From assembly GCA_020744425.1 (NCBI GenBank), contig JAGMUV010000040.1:372001-436000 (forward strand): DNA of 64,000 bases, read 5' to 3'. This DNA comes from Dactylonectria macrodidyma. Lineage: Eukaryota; Ascomycota; Sordariomycetes; Hypocreales; Nectriaceae. Every line of letters starts with the position of its first letter. Position 1 is the stretch's first letter. Positions 1-10,886 of the stretch are shown here, in pieces. Both the position numbers and the translations under genes were made by a program. The notes under the pieces are model-generated. The model had not been told where the DNA came from and made no database searches. It saw only the letters and a list, made by a program, of their open reading frames with translations.

Positions 1-70
1 TCGGGTCTTGTGCGGGTCCCCTTGTCAAGCTACTGTCGGGTCTTGTGCGGACCCCCCTGTCAAGCAGATC
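1..70. repeat. 35-bp direct repeat, two copies, cut by window edge
   Basis: Two 35-bp units at 1-35 and 36-70 both begin TCGGGTCTTGTGCGG and differ at a few bases towards their ends. The array may continue upstream of the window. No coding potential is evident. Confidence 0.7.
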
Positions 71-399
71 CCTTTTTCTCTCCTGGGGATTTGGATTCTA
101 GCGGCTCGTTTGACAGCGCCGATAACCCTGGGCGTGAGCTTGATAGATCGGGTTTCCAAAAGTGAGATACTTGAAAAGTGAAAGGATAATGATGATTAGA
201 GTTGACTAAGGTCAAGACTTCGAAGGGTCTGCAATTCAGAATGGCTATGGCTAGGTTGTACCTGGTGTCTGTACCGAGTGGCAATGAGACATTTGTAGGC
301 GCAAGGGGGATATCGCGTTTCAGTTCCAGGTCCACCACAAATGACACTGTGCTATAGGTACATGTCTAGGCCTAGTCCATGGCTTACTAGTACAAGTCG

Positions 400-886
400 C
401 ATTCCTCTGCAATCGCGAGCTGCGTTATGCGCGTTATTGCATCAGTTGACGACCAAAGCGGGGGGTCGCAAGTGTGATATCGGGGGCGCTTCCTCGCCTG
501 CCAACAAACTTGCATCATGCACCAAGATCGCCGGCCAGACCTGGTGGAGCGATCGCCTTGACTTTCCTTTGCATAAACACACAATCATTCGCCCCAGTCG
601 AATGATTGAGTGGGGGTAGCATAGCCTGTAGATTCCATTCTATGTTGTAGTGGAATACGATGTACCATTCACACCTTTAGAATCAAAAATCACGTCTCGT
701 CGTGGCCCTTCCTTCCTTCAACCCACCTCACTCAACGTAGTCTGTCCCAGAGTGTACTCTTCTTCCTTTCACAACTGCTCCTCTCAGTATGAAAGGCCAC
801 AAATTGCTGTGGATGCACTCAAAAACCTCATCCAAATCATTTCTCGAACTCCAACCTCGCATGCTGTCGTGCTCATGACTTTATAA
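400..886 (+). pseudogene. Decayed duplicate of the promoter and 5' end of the gene at 5715
   Basis: This stretch aligns by eye, with many substitutions and indels, to about 5290-5790. Shared blocks in the same order are TTGCATCAG-TGAC, GACC-GGTGGAGCGATC, AATGAT-GATTGGG-like, GTGGAATAC, a C-rich stretch with ACTCAACNTNGTCT, and finally GATGC-CT-AAAAACCT, which encodes the start of the downstream protein (VDALKNL against MDALKNL). After about 850 no similarity to the rest of that gene is visible. I read it as a truncated, diverged segmental duplication and not a working gene. The short open frames at 341-619 and 650-886 lie inside it. Confidence 0.5.
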
Positions 887-1039
887 TCACGGCTGCTCGC
901 TTATGTCCTGGCCTACGAGCCCATCTCCTGACCGACTTTCATCGGCGTCCCCTGCTGCAAGTCCGATGACGATGGTACACACGCTACCGACCCCAACACG
1001 TTTATATATCTCTTCAAGATCCTATTCTTGTATTGTTTT

Positions 1040-2818
1040 TCACCAGCCTTTGGAGTGATATCCATGGCTTGCCTCTTTAGAGAAGTACTGATTCCAGCTG
1101 CTTGCGTTCACATCCTCGCTAGTCTTGATGCAGGATTTCACGGGGTACTGCTTGAGATTGGCTACATCGTGCGAGGTGTGGCGTCGCTTCAGGACCGCGT
1201 TGGCAGTCGACGACTTCTGCTGTCGTTCCCAGAGGATGTGGCGGCGAAGAGACTCCGTCAACTCGGTTGCGAGCATGGTGCGGCGCGTTGTGCGTGGTGA
1301 CAGGGCAGCCTGGCCTTGGACATGACCGGCATGGGAAACGATGGGTTGAGCGCTGGATCGAGGAATCTCATGAATGGGTTTGAGAGTGGGAGGGCGCAAG
1401 CCTTTCATCATAAGTGGCACCTCGTCGGAGTTAGACGTGGCACCAAGTGAAGGACTGTTTGGGGCCATGTGCGACCGAGGAATGGTCGAGGTGGATTGGG
1501 AGGCATGGTTGCCCAAGGTCCGTACTCGGTCGTTCTGTACCAGCATGAGAGTAATGAGCGACTGTTGAGAGGTCAAGTTGGCCTTGGAGTCGACTCGCTG
1601 GGAAAATTTGTCATCCATGCTGGATTTGCCGCTGTCCTCAATGGAATCTTCCCAATCAGAGTCGTCATCGTCATCAATGGCTCTCTCGTCGATATCATCG
1701 GTGTCAGAGACCACTGTAGCCTCATCCTCGATAGTGCGGGTCATAACACTGGTGCTGGACGACGCCTGCTTCTTCCTGGGAGAGAGAAGTGAGCTAGGCC
1801 GGGAGCTAGCGAGAACGTTCTTGAGATAGCCATCCTCCTCAGAGGAACCGCCAATCGTAAACATGGGCTTTTTGACAATGGGGATGATTGACTCGCGGTT
1901 ATCGAGGCTCCGGCCTTGTTCAGTGGATGAAAAGGAGGCTCCAACAAGAGTGGACTTGGTAGGGTGCTTCTTCGGCTGGGTGGGCATTGGAAGAGGAGAG
2001 GAGGTGGGTTCGGGCATCATGTCGGATGTGGTACAATTGACTGAGCTGGGGATGGTTCGAGGAACGGGGATAGAGGGTGGCGAGAACCCGCGGACAACTA
2101 TGGTGCGTGCAGATGTCATGGGAGCAGATTCCAGCGATGCGTCTGAGCGATCGCTAATCGACTTAGTAGGCGACTGAGTCTCGGTGGTGATAGAACCAGA
2201 GTGCTCAAAGGCGGGTGGTGAAGGGGGCGACTCCTTGAGAGAGGCGACCATTGGGGAGATTTGTGGTGGTGCTGACAAAGGACCCTTGTCCTTCACAATG
2301 GAGACAATCATCTTTTCGAGGTCACCGGAGCTGATGTGTCGTTCTCGCTTGCTTCGACTGTTGGTGCACGAATCTTGGCGGCGTATTCTAGGACGGCAGG
2401 TCTCATGAGGAGCTGAGCCGGGAGTGAAGTCAACAGCTTCCTCGTCAGTTAGAGACTTGACACTGCTAGACAATTGGGGGAGATCGGGTATCCGGACGTC
2501 GGAAGGGATGTTCTGGGGAAGAGTTTTGGGGGGGTCGTTGGTGGAAGCGGCCTTGCGATCGTTGTCGACGAGAAAGGTCTCGCGCTTCCAGAGTCGCCAG
2601 CTGAGGTTCTCTAATCTTCGGCCTTGCTCAACAGAATCTGCACACCGAGAAAAGACTAATCGAATTGGTCAGCATCAAAGGTAGGTGGTAAACAGCTGCG
2701 ATGAGCGAAAGCACGCACCAGTCCACATGTTATACAGGCTGACGGGATTGCCTGTGTCGACGTTGTGGATGCCGTTTGCATCCACAGTGAGAACGTGTGT
2801 ATCCAGCCTGTAGAGCAT
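1040..2818 (-). CDS. AreA GATA-like (DUF1752) / DUF3295 fungal protein
   Basis: Two exons: 2818-2719 and 2655-1040, with a 63-bp intron (donor GTGCGT, acceptor ATTAG), giving 571 residues. Splicing restores the N-terminal AreA GATA-like motif: LYNMWTVFSRCADSVEQG followed by RRLENLSWRLWKRE at about residues 27-60. This motif is shared with the N-terminus of the nitrogen regulator AreA, but no GATA zinc finger is present. The rest is a long Ser/Pro-rich, probably disordered region with the DUF3295 hallmarks: an acidic DDDSDWEDS stretch in the middle, ATELTESLRRHILWERQQK near the end, and a C-terminus ending YHSKGW. Both ends look complete. The family is conserved in ascomycetes; a nuclear regulatory role is inferred, not shown. 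A short relative lies at 26201-26605. Confidence 0.85.
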
Positions 2819-3921
2819 TGTGCTGCGGAGATAGAGAGAGAGAAAGCGGAAGAAAAGGAAGCCGGTGTCTAGATGGCGTTGGCTGGCGGTAGAGGCAGGA
2901 GAGGTGCGAGTTTACCTGAATCGGTTGCAGCAGAAAAAATAGGATAAGGAAGGACGCTTGCACAAGCGACGAGCCTTCATTGAGTCAGAATTCTGAATGA
3001 TACAGAAAAGGATCGTGACCAGAGTAAGCAATAGTGATCAGTTGGAGATGTGGGAGATGTGGGAGATGATACCACGATAGGTATACGAGCGGGCTTGAAA
3101 GTTCGCAATGGTGATAAAAATAGGCCTAGTGAGAATCGAAATCATAATGGCGAGTCGAGCCTTGAGGTTGGACTTCTTATAATAAGACCTCACAGGCGGT
3201 GAATGCCGGGAGGGTGGTGACTCGATGTAGACGTGTTCCAGCGCCGGGAAACGCGACACGATATTGCTTTTGAAGCGGCATATCTACCCAATAAGAGAGC
3301 ATGGAACGAGAGCGGTCTTTCGACTCCGTTGTCTCTTTTCCTTGAGTGTGTGGTCCTGAGCCTCCCCCCCCCCCCCCTGGAATCGGATGTGTGATCCGCT
3401 GCAAGGGGTGAACGCGCTATGAGTGCTAGTACGAATGACCGGCACGTCACGGGCAGCAAGTGGAATGGTGTGCAGCCACATGTGCAGCACGGGTTCACAC
3501 CCCAATCACTCCGTCCCCCCAACTCCCCTTCGCTCGGTGGGTTCCCGATCCAGCCGGCCTTATCCGTGTTCAGTTGAAATACAAGCAGTAAAGTGTAGCC
3601 CTTTTCATTTCCTGAAATAACGTTCTGCAAAGACTGAAAAGAAATATAGAGTCGATAACTGAACACATTCATCTTCCATTATTAACGAAGCTACCTGCGA
3701 AATGCGCAATCCACCGCTCGAGCTACAATGATGCATAGCATGCTCGATTTCTAGCAGTGACTGGTTCTGGGCGTAGGATTAGTATTCATCATTCCCTAGC
3801 CTTCTCAGAGCCCTGATCTACTGCAAATAATAGTACACTCCTCGGAACCATCTTCCAGTGACCGTCCCATTCGATCCTCACGCCTCAGCCCGCCCTGAGC
3901 TCTCAATGGTTGTACCGAAAC
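2819..3921. other. Intergenic, upstream of the DUF3295 gene
   Basis: No gene is supported. It contains a tandem GTGGGAGAT at 3048-3065 and a homopolymer of about 14 C at 3363-3377. Overlapping open frames here have no codon pattern or motif and one reads through the poly-C tract. Confidence 0.5.
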
Positions 3922-4704
3922 CTACGAAAGTATGTTACCCAATGATGGGAGTACCCGCCCCGGCATTGATGACGCTGCTGATGTTGGCGGTGAAGGAATG
4001 CCAGATGGTAAGTCTTGCATTGGCTCGCCCGGGCACCCTTGTGAGGGCATAGTATGAGGTGCTGCCATCAAGGGACTCCTATCCGCACAAGGACTGCTCC
4101 TCGCCGAGGCAGGGCTCGAAGGCCCAGTGGCTAGATGGCTGATTCCTGGTGTCTGTGACACAATGTCCCTCAGCCGATTTCGATCGTCTTGATAAAAGTC
4201 TCGCTGGTGTGTTAGTTCCTCGAGTTGAATCTCCAACTGCCGCCTCTCGTCCCGGAGTTCCTGTAGCTGCTTGGTATTCTCCTCCTGCATGATCTTCTTC
4301 TTCCTTCGATGTCTAGTCGATGCCCTAGCGTTCCGTTGCCTCTTCTCGTCGGCTTTCTTCGACGCTTGTGAATAATCCACCTCTACGTAGATTAGAGAGT
4401 CGCTCCCTGGAAGCGCCAAGAAAGCCTGCTGCCCCTCAGCACCACTCATAGCACCTCCGATGCCGTGCCTTCGCATCATCTCAGAACAAGGTGCGGCGCC
4501 TATGGGACCTGTGTTCAAGAAAGATCGGCCCGGCTTCATACCATAAGGGTTATCGCCTTGGTTAGGTATTGGTGGAGGCGGTTGGCGATGGTCTTGGAGG
4601 GTAATCGGGGGTAGCCCAGAAAGATGGGAGTGAGGACCCGGTGGCTTTATTTGAGGAAGCGACCTCTCAGAGTTGGGGATCCTGCCAGCGGCATCTTGAA
4701 GCAT
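3922..4704 (-). CDS. bZIP transcription factor
   Basis: Single-exon frame of 260 residues, ATG at 4704, TAG at 3922. Residues 116-176 form the bZIP: the basic region KKADEKRQRNARASTRHRRK matches the N-x3-A-x3-R pattern of DNA-contacting bZIP residues and is followed by a leucine/heptad region (LQELRDERRQLEIQLEELTHQ). The KKADEKRQRNA start is typical of a fungal bZIP subgroup in which the basic region follows an acidic VEVDYSQA-like segment. The first 100 residues are Pro-rich (PPPPIPNQ) and the C-terminus is Ser/Pro-rich with a short LPSLGNILS tail. It should act as a nuclear dimer; targets are unknown. No intron is needed. Confidence 0.85.
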   Translation of the reverse strand: MLQDAAGRIPNSERSLPQIKPPGPHSHLSGLPPITLQDHRQPPPPIPNQGDNPYGMKPGRSFLNTGPIGAAPCSEMMRRHGIGGAMSGAEGQQAFLALPGSDSLIYVEVDYSQASKKADEKRQRNARASTRHRRKKKIMQEENTKQLQELRDERRQLEIQLEELTHQRDFYQDDRNRLRDIVSQTPGISHLATGPSSPASARSSPCADRSPLMAAPHTMPSQGCPGEPMQDLPSGIPSPPTSAASSMPGRVLPSLGNILS

Positions 4705-5714
4705 TTCTGGTGTGTGATGAAATTCGCCACTCTATGATTGATGTTTCTTGGAGACGTCGCTGTCGCAAGGTGGTCCGGCAATAGAGATGCTTGAGGTGGA
4801 TGGTGGGCGGCGTATCAAAGCAAGAGACAATAGAGCGATAAGAAGGAAAATATGAGTAAATCAAGCTCGCTTTGCGACCAGTAAGCAAGTGATGCGATGC
4901 GGGTTTCAAAAGGGACACTTGACTTGAGGTGCATTGCCATGTGGAAGATGAGTTGCTCTCAAGGCGACCGGGGAGGGGGCATGGTCATGAAGGATTAATA
5001 AATGATACCGTACATGACACCAGTCGTCCAGGGTCCTACAAGCCGACCCTTGTAGGGGACAGGGCCTGCTAGTTTCGTCGCGTACCTTCTCCAACGCCAC
5101 CCAACTCGCTGCAACCATCAACGACCGCGTAATCAGAGCCAACAGCCAAAGTGTGCCGCAAGTCGGCCGCTTCACAGCTGGTTCCAATCACGGCCCGTCC
5201 ATGGAAGCGATTGATTGAACCCCAACTGATTGATTTGCGTTCTGGATACGGAGTACGGACTGTTTCTTCAACTTCAGTCAGGGCCGAAGTGGCAGTCGGT
5301 GCCCCACAATCGGACTCTGCAATGGGTACATGGGTCATTGAGATTGCATCAGGTGACTGCAAAAGCACACAGACTCTACGGAGTATTTGTGACATCGATG
5401 TACATCCGCGCCAGCGAGCAACTTGTGTCATGCACTAGGGTCAAGGAGGTTCGGCATCAGCTAGACCAGGTGGAGCGATCAATTTAGCTTTATGGCCCCC
5501 AAACACTTGGCTGTTGGCCCTCGTCAAATGATCGATTGGGCGGAGCGTAGTACGGACTGTGAAAGTGGAATACTACACACCACCCACCTTGAAGAACACC
5601 ACCCATCTCAAAAACCAAACTCATGTCTCGTTGTAGTCCTGCCTCTCTCCAATCCACGTTACTCAACCTCGTCTTTCAGAAGCCTACTTTTCTTCTTCCA
5701 CAGCCCTCCTTGCT
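4705..5714. promoter_or_regulatory. Shared divergent upstream region
   Basis: About 1 kb between the minus-strand bZIP and the plus-strand gene at 5715, so it must hold both promoters. The 5290-5714 part has a decayed copy at 400-880. It ends in a C/T-rich tract (about 5577-5710) typical of filamentous-fungal 5' leaders. No TATA box is convincing. Confidence 0.45.
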
Positions 5715-6851
5715 ATGGCCATGGATGCGCTAAAAAACCTTTCCAATAACGTCCCTGAATGGCTCAAGAAGCTGGACGAGTTTAGCGGCTAGATTGATCT
5801 GCGCCAAGCTGAGCTGGCCGCTGTCGCTGCAGCCGAGGGAAAGAATTCCGAGACAAAGTCCTTACGCAACAAAGGCTCGACCGAGTCCCTCAGGCCGAAA
5901 GACGATGTGCCCATGACATCGGCACCCGAAGCGACCCCCGACGGTACCATACCAGAAGACGCTCCCGGAGTAGCAATGAGGCCTTCAACACCTCCCGCAG
6001 AGGCCAAGAAAGAACAGGTCGCAGCCTCCCCAGCCGGCCTATTTGCACTGAAGCAGTCCCAAGAGGCAATCAAAGCAGCAGGCCCAACGTTGTCTGCTGA
6101 GGGCGCACCCGCAGCATACCGAACGCGAACGATGGTTATTGTATATTACGACAGCTATGTGCAAGGATTTTTCGATAATCTCGTGAGATTCGTGTCATCA
6201 AGCAGAAACCTTATACGAAAAGCCAAGATGGCTGCCAAGGTTGCCCAGATCAAGCGTCAAGCTGAGGATACGTCAGAGGACAAGGAAGACGGCGATGGTG
6301 AACTTTTGCCCTCGTTCAGGTACATGAGCACCCGACGTGGCTATGGACCGGCCGGAGCCAACGGCCAACCTCTAGACGTCTACGATCGACTCGACAAAAG
6401 CCTCGAAATCGTGCAGAGTATGTCCGAGCACGGCGCCCACCAGTTCCTGCGAGATGGCGATTGCAACGACGAGATATCAAAGGTACAGAAGCAGCTCACA
6501 GAGGTCCTCGAAGTATCTACCAAAGAGATAGAGCGTATACAACGAGAGGAACCTGAGTTGGCCAAGGAGACTGGCGAGCTGGGCAAGGTCCGAATAACTC
6601 GAAACATCCGCATGCGTGGCGAGATGTCTCCCGGCCTCAAGGATGGTTCACCATTGGCGCCAAACAAGAGTGATCCCGAAAAGCTCGAGGCTGCCAAGCC
6701 CGAGGATTGGTCACCACACCTTCTGGACGCAGAAGCGCCCCTCGAGGTAGATCCCAATACCATTGAAGCCGATGAAAGAATTGATGTTGCCATGGAGGTG
6801 CCCAAGTTGCAGTACCGATCATCTCGAGACATGCGGAGTCGCGGGCCCTAG
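5715..6851 (+). pseudogene. Conserved fungal hypothetical protein with in-frame TAG at codon 26
   Basis: From ATG 5715 (or 5721) one frame of 379 codons runs to TAG at 6851, interrupted only by TAG at 5790-5792 within ...LDEFSG*IDLRQAELA. Sequence on both sides looks coding and in frame, with no plausible intron across the stop. The body contains PAAYRTRTMVIVYYDSYVQG, RNLIRKAKMAAKVAQIKRQ, RYMSTRRGYGPAG, DVYDRLDKSLEIVQSM and HGAHQFLRDGDCNDEI, which I recognise as a conserved Pezizomycotina protein of unknown function. The N-terminal LKNLSNNVPEWLKKLDE resembles the usual start of that family. Either the stop inactivates it, or translation begins at the internal ATG 5907 (314 residues), losing about 64 residues. 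TAG for CAG is a C-to-T change of the CpA type favoured by repeat-induced point mutation, and part of the locus is duplicated, but one site proves nothing. A sequencing error is possible. Confidence 0.65.
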
Positions 6852-8510
6852 AATAGCTTCACAGGAGTCTACCCATCCACTCAGCCATCCCTCACCATAA
6901 TATTCAACATTTATTCATCATTACCGGCGTCATGGGTTTGGGAGAGAATGAGGCACCACTTGTCTCTATTCATTTTCATCAATTGTGCATGCCGGCCAGC
7001 TTTCTGCTATTCTGCTTCTCTATTCTCACAAGGTTGACCATGGCACGCACGTGTTAAAGCAAGCATTAGGCCGAAATGAATAATGCAGCAACCAAGCAGT
7101 CAATTCCATTCTCGCGAATATTGCTAGTTCTCTATTTGAATCTAATACAAGTTTCTTCAATATCTCAAGGGTTGCGGCGTATAACTCATCCTACTCTCTG
7201 GTCTCTGAATAAGCTTTGCCCACGGGTGGTTACTTGGTTGCTGCTGCTCTTTGCACGCTGCTTAAAAAAGCATTAGCACATTGCGACTCGTTACGCCATA
7301 AGTTATGTCATACCACAGATGTCATCACCCCTGGGACACTGTCAGCAAGGACGGCCAGAAACCGATCACGAACCATCTTACCAGTATTGCTTGCTCACAA
7401 TAGTAGGGGGGCATCTCCGCTCCGTCTCGATGTATTTAGGGCACCACGACTCGACTAGATGGTAGTGGTGCTGGCAGGACAGCTCTTTCTGTACTTCAGT
7501 CAGCATGCGATCACAGCACCGAAAAGAACACAAACATAGATGTAGTTGCACATGGTGGGATAAGCGCCGCAAGGAAATGGAATCAGTGTTGGATGAATCA
7601 ATGTGGGATGAATCTTGGTTGGATGAATGAGTGTTGGATGCAGACACGGCGGCCACCATCAGTCGGGGACACTGTCGTCCTTTATTTGACGTCGGAGTTA
7701 GCGATCGGCGCGCCGTTTTTGGTAGTCCCTAGCGCGCAAGTGGGATGATGCTTGTGCTATGCTGCAACACTACTGACCTCGTCACCATTTGGGGGGTCCA
7801 ATTGCCGACCAGCCACCTGATACTAGATCAAAGTGGCCTGCTACGCTCGGAGATTCTCTTCTCTCCCGAAATGACCGCTCTCCGAAGGTTCAGCCCTTCG
7901 CGGTGTGGGCGTTGGCAAGGGCTATAGTTATGTCCCGTCCACCATTAGTCTGCAGCCCTGTCAGGAGCTAGCTTGTCTAATTGAGCCCCGGAACATTAGC
8001 CTGCTGCATGCTCGCTCGCATGCAAGAAAATCACGGGATGAACTGAGCTATCACCCGGATGCCCAAAGTCCATGGCCTCATGGTAGGTAGAGATTCGTAG
8101 GCAAGGGTGCAGGGCGCAGGACGTAATTAGGCTCTGGTGAGAAAATGTTTTCTGTTATGGTGACACATTACACGACAGTCTTTCGCCAGCTCCAAGTGTA
8201 TGTTGATTCAATTCCTAGGCAACAAAATGAAACAAATCAAAGAGATGCGAAATTGACCCGGTGCCTAGGGGTTTCGATGCACAGCCGTCGGCATGATAGC
8301 ATATCAGATCCTAGGGAGTGGATCTCAAGGTGGGCCAAAATACATCTCCCCTCCAACAGACACATTCAGAGCGTGGGGTAGACCCTTCCACACAGTGCGA
8401 GGTGAAATAAATTGTGCTATTCCGTTTTCGTTTTTCCCGGGGTCCTTGATCCCAGTTTTAGTGTGCCCGATGCATGATCCCGACGAGGACAGGCATTTAA
8501 CGGAGCGATG
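6852..8510. other. Intergenic with one Cys/His-rich ORF candidate
   Basis: No complete gene is supported. On the minus strand, 7378-7659 reads 93 residues rich in Cys and His (LSCQHHYHLVESWCPKYIET then CPPTIVSKQYW) and ends at a possible donor TG|GTAAGA, so it may be one exon of an unrecognised or broken Cys-rich protein. Short GGATGAAT repeats at 7590-7630 lie inside it. Confidence 0.3.
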
Positions 8511-8680
8511 CGCTACTCCTATTGGGGATTCCGGAACTCGAAAAAACGGATTCTGATTGGAACACAGATCAGTACTTTCAGGGTGCACGTGCAGGGTGTG
8601 TGGATCCACCTGGCTAGCGTTTAGAGGCAACGCTACTCCTTTTGGGGATTCCGGAACTCGTGAACACGGCTTCTGATTGG
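8511..8680. repeat. 50-bp direct repeats, 120 bp apart
   Basis: 8511-8560 and 8631-8680 both start CGCTACTCCT, continue TTGGGGATTCCGGAACTCG and end TTCTGATTGG, with about five mismatches. They sit immediately upstream of the 19-bp minisatellite. Confidence 0.75.
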
Positions 8681-8699
8681 CTGAATAGAACCTCAGAGT

Positions 8700-9270
8700 C
8701 GCCCACTGTCAACTCACTGTCACTCACTGTCAACTCACTGTCAATCCACTGTCAACCCACTGTCAACCTATTATCAAAGGAGTCGCCCACTGTCAAAGGA
8801 GTCACCTACCGCCAACCCGCTGTCAAAGGAGTCACCCACTGTCAAAGGAGTCACCCTACTGTCAACCCACTGTCAAAGGAGTCACCCACTGTCAAAGGAG
8901 TCACCTGCTATCAAAGGAGTTGCCCACTGCCAAAGGAGTCGCCTACTGTCAAAGGAGTCACCCCCTGTCAAAGGAGTCGCCCACTGCCAAAGGAGTCACC
9001 CTACTGTCAACCCACTGTCAAAGGAGTCACCCACTGTCAAAGGAGTCGCCTACTGTCAAAGGAGTCGCCCACTGCCAAGGAGTCACCCTACTGTCAACCC
9101 ACTGTCAAAGGAGTCGCCTACTGTCAAAGGAGTCGCCCACTGCCAAAGCCCTACTGTCAACCCACTGTCAAAGGAGTCACCTGCTATCAAAGGAGTTGCC
9201 CACTGCCAAAGGAGTCGCCCACTGTCAACTCACTGTCAACCCACTATTAACCCACTATCAAAAGAGTCGC
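8700..9270. repeat. 19-bp minisatellite (CCCACTGTCAAAGGAGTCA type)
   Basis: About 570 bp of an imperfect tandem array with unit CCCACTGTCAAAGGAGTCR and variants (CTGCCAAAGG, TACTGTC, CTGCTATC), interspersed with shorter CACTGTCAACC units that dominate the first 100 bp. Because 19 is not a multiple of three, the open frame runs through all three frames, giving a 19-residue periodic peptide. That open frame is a by-product of the repeat. A stop at 9248-9250 separates it from the following gene, whose ATG is 17 bp beyond the array. Confidence 0.9.
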
Positions 9271-9286
9271 CTTTCTAGGCCCTCCC

Positions 9287-10886
9287 ATGAATTGGTCTCT
9301 TGGCAAAAATGATCCTTGTCCATTATGTACAAAATGTACCGAAGATGTCCAGCATCACATACACGAGTTCCACAAAGCACCAACTCACCTTTTCGAAACG
9401 GCCATAAGCCCTCCTACTGATTGGTATGAACTTGGCAAGAAAAATCCTTGTCCATTATGTACAAAATGTACCGAAGATGTACAGCGTCACATACGCGAGT
9501 TCCACAAAGCACCAATTCGCGGTTTCAAAACGGCCAAGTCGTCCGCCAAAGACCCTCTTGTCCATTGTGAGGTCTGCCAAAGGACGCACCGCCAAACCAA
9601 CGCGTATCGATGCCGCCGGACAAGTTCAAAAAGCCCCCAATACATTCTCGATTATCTTAAACGAGCCCAGGCTGCCAAAGATCGAGCCGAGATTCAAGTG
9701 CAGGATCTAGAGAGAAAATGCAAAGACGGGACGAGACTAGCATATGTTTTACCCGAATGCTCTGAAATTCTCCGTTGCAGCGAGGTTGGGGAGGCCATAA
9801 CATGCAAGGAATACTTTCAGCTATTGGCCGAAGGCGAATTGAATCGTCCCTCCCAAAAATATGTTATCTGCTCACCTAAAGAGGCAAAGATGATACTTGA
9901 GAAAGGACCACCAAGGCTACCAATCTTAGTACCTGCAGAACTTCATCGGAATTCTAGAGACCATCTTGAACTCGAAAAATACCTCAAAGTCCTCGAGACT
10001 CGCCGTGAGTTACACGTTCATGACTTCGATAGTCGGAACCGTGACCCGATACCGGAAATCATCCCCGCACAATCTGCGACTGCGCGACTCCGTGACAAAG
10101 ATTCAGTACCAATAAATATTGTTCACCTCTCTAACTACAAGAAAAATCCTATCCCCACATTCCTTCAGGATCAAGACAATTACCATCTAATAGACAGTAT
10201 TCGAGAACAGGAGGGCAAACGGGACAAGGTTTTCTTTGACCTCGCCGAGTCGGCGGCTTTTCAGTTATTGGCAAGCTCTGGCGCATGGACGTCTCCTCAT
10301 ATCGATCATCATGCAAAGATGACAGTTGTCACTCTTGAGTGTGGAGAAAAAATCTGGAACGTCTGGCCAGGATTGTCCCTTGAGGATCTGGAGCAAAATC
10401 TGATATCTTCACACTTTCCCGAGGACCCTATCGCCTTATACCTTAGGAAAGGAGATATCTTCATACAACCTTCCACAACCTTGCATGGAGTATTTACAAT
10501 GGTCACGTCTTTGGTAACAGGATCAATGCATTTACACCCCAAGTCAATACGACCCTCTTTGGAGCAAACACTCTTCGAACTGAAGAATCGCGGAATCACG
10601 AACGAAGATGTCTCGAAACATTTTGTGCCATTCATGGAATATATTTTGTCGGTGTGGGAAGCCCGGGAAGGTCCATATGATTGGGATGACATGAAAGAAA
10701 TCCAACCATGTCGTGAAATTCTCAGGGTGAGAGCACTTTAACTGAGAACAGGCTGAAGCTAACCGTTTGCCATAGGCCATAAAGGGGCCGCAGAAGACAA
10801 AGACAAAACGGAGGCCAGAGACAAGGCGGAAGGCAGAAACAAATCGGAAGGCAGAGACAAAACGAAAGAGAGTAAGGACGGCGTGA
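9287..10886 (+). CDS. Zinc-finger and JmjC/cupin-domain protein
   Basis: Two exons: 9287-10726 and 10776-10886 (49-bp intron, donor GTGAGA, branch GCTAAC, acceptor CATAG), 516 residues. The N-terminus is a tandem duplication of about 44 residues, each with CPLCTKCTEDVQ-HI-EFHKAP, a C-x2-C...H-x4-H finger. A third HCEVCQRTH segment and a helical charged region follow. The C-terminal half is JmjC-like: H338-x-D340 (HIDHHAKMTVVTLE), K355 in EKIWNVWP and H400 in TTLHGVFT fit the Fe(II) H-x-D...H triad and the 2-oxoglutarate lysine. The last exon adds a very basic tail (KRRPETRRKAETNRKAE), possibly nuclear targeting or nucleic-acid binding. It probably encodes a 2-oxoglutarate-dependent hydroxylase or demethylase-like protein; the substrate is unknown. 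The ATG lies just after the minisatellite. Confidence 0.75.

Noticed and set aside
3190..3672. 160-codon minus-strand frame
   Set aside because: Runs through a poly-C tract as a Gly run, with Arg/Ser-rich random-looking sequence and no motif.
8642..9250. 202-codon plus-strand open frame
   Set aside because: It is the 19-bp minisatellite read through all three frames; no non-repeat coding sequence and a stop before the real gene.
8700..9270. CRISPR-like repeat array
   Set aside because: Repeats are contiguous and degenerate without unique spacers, and the genome is fungal.
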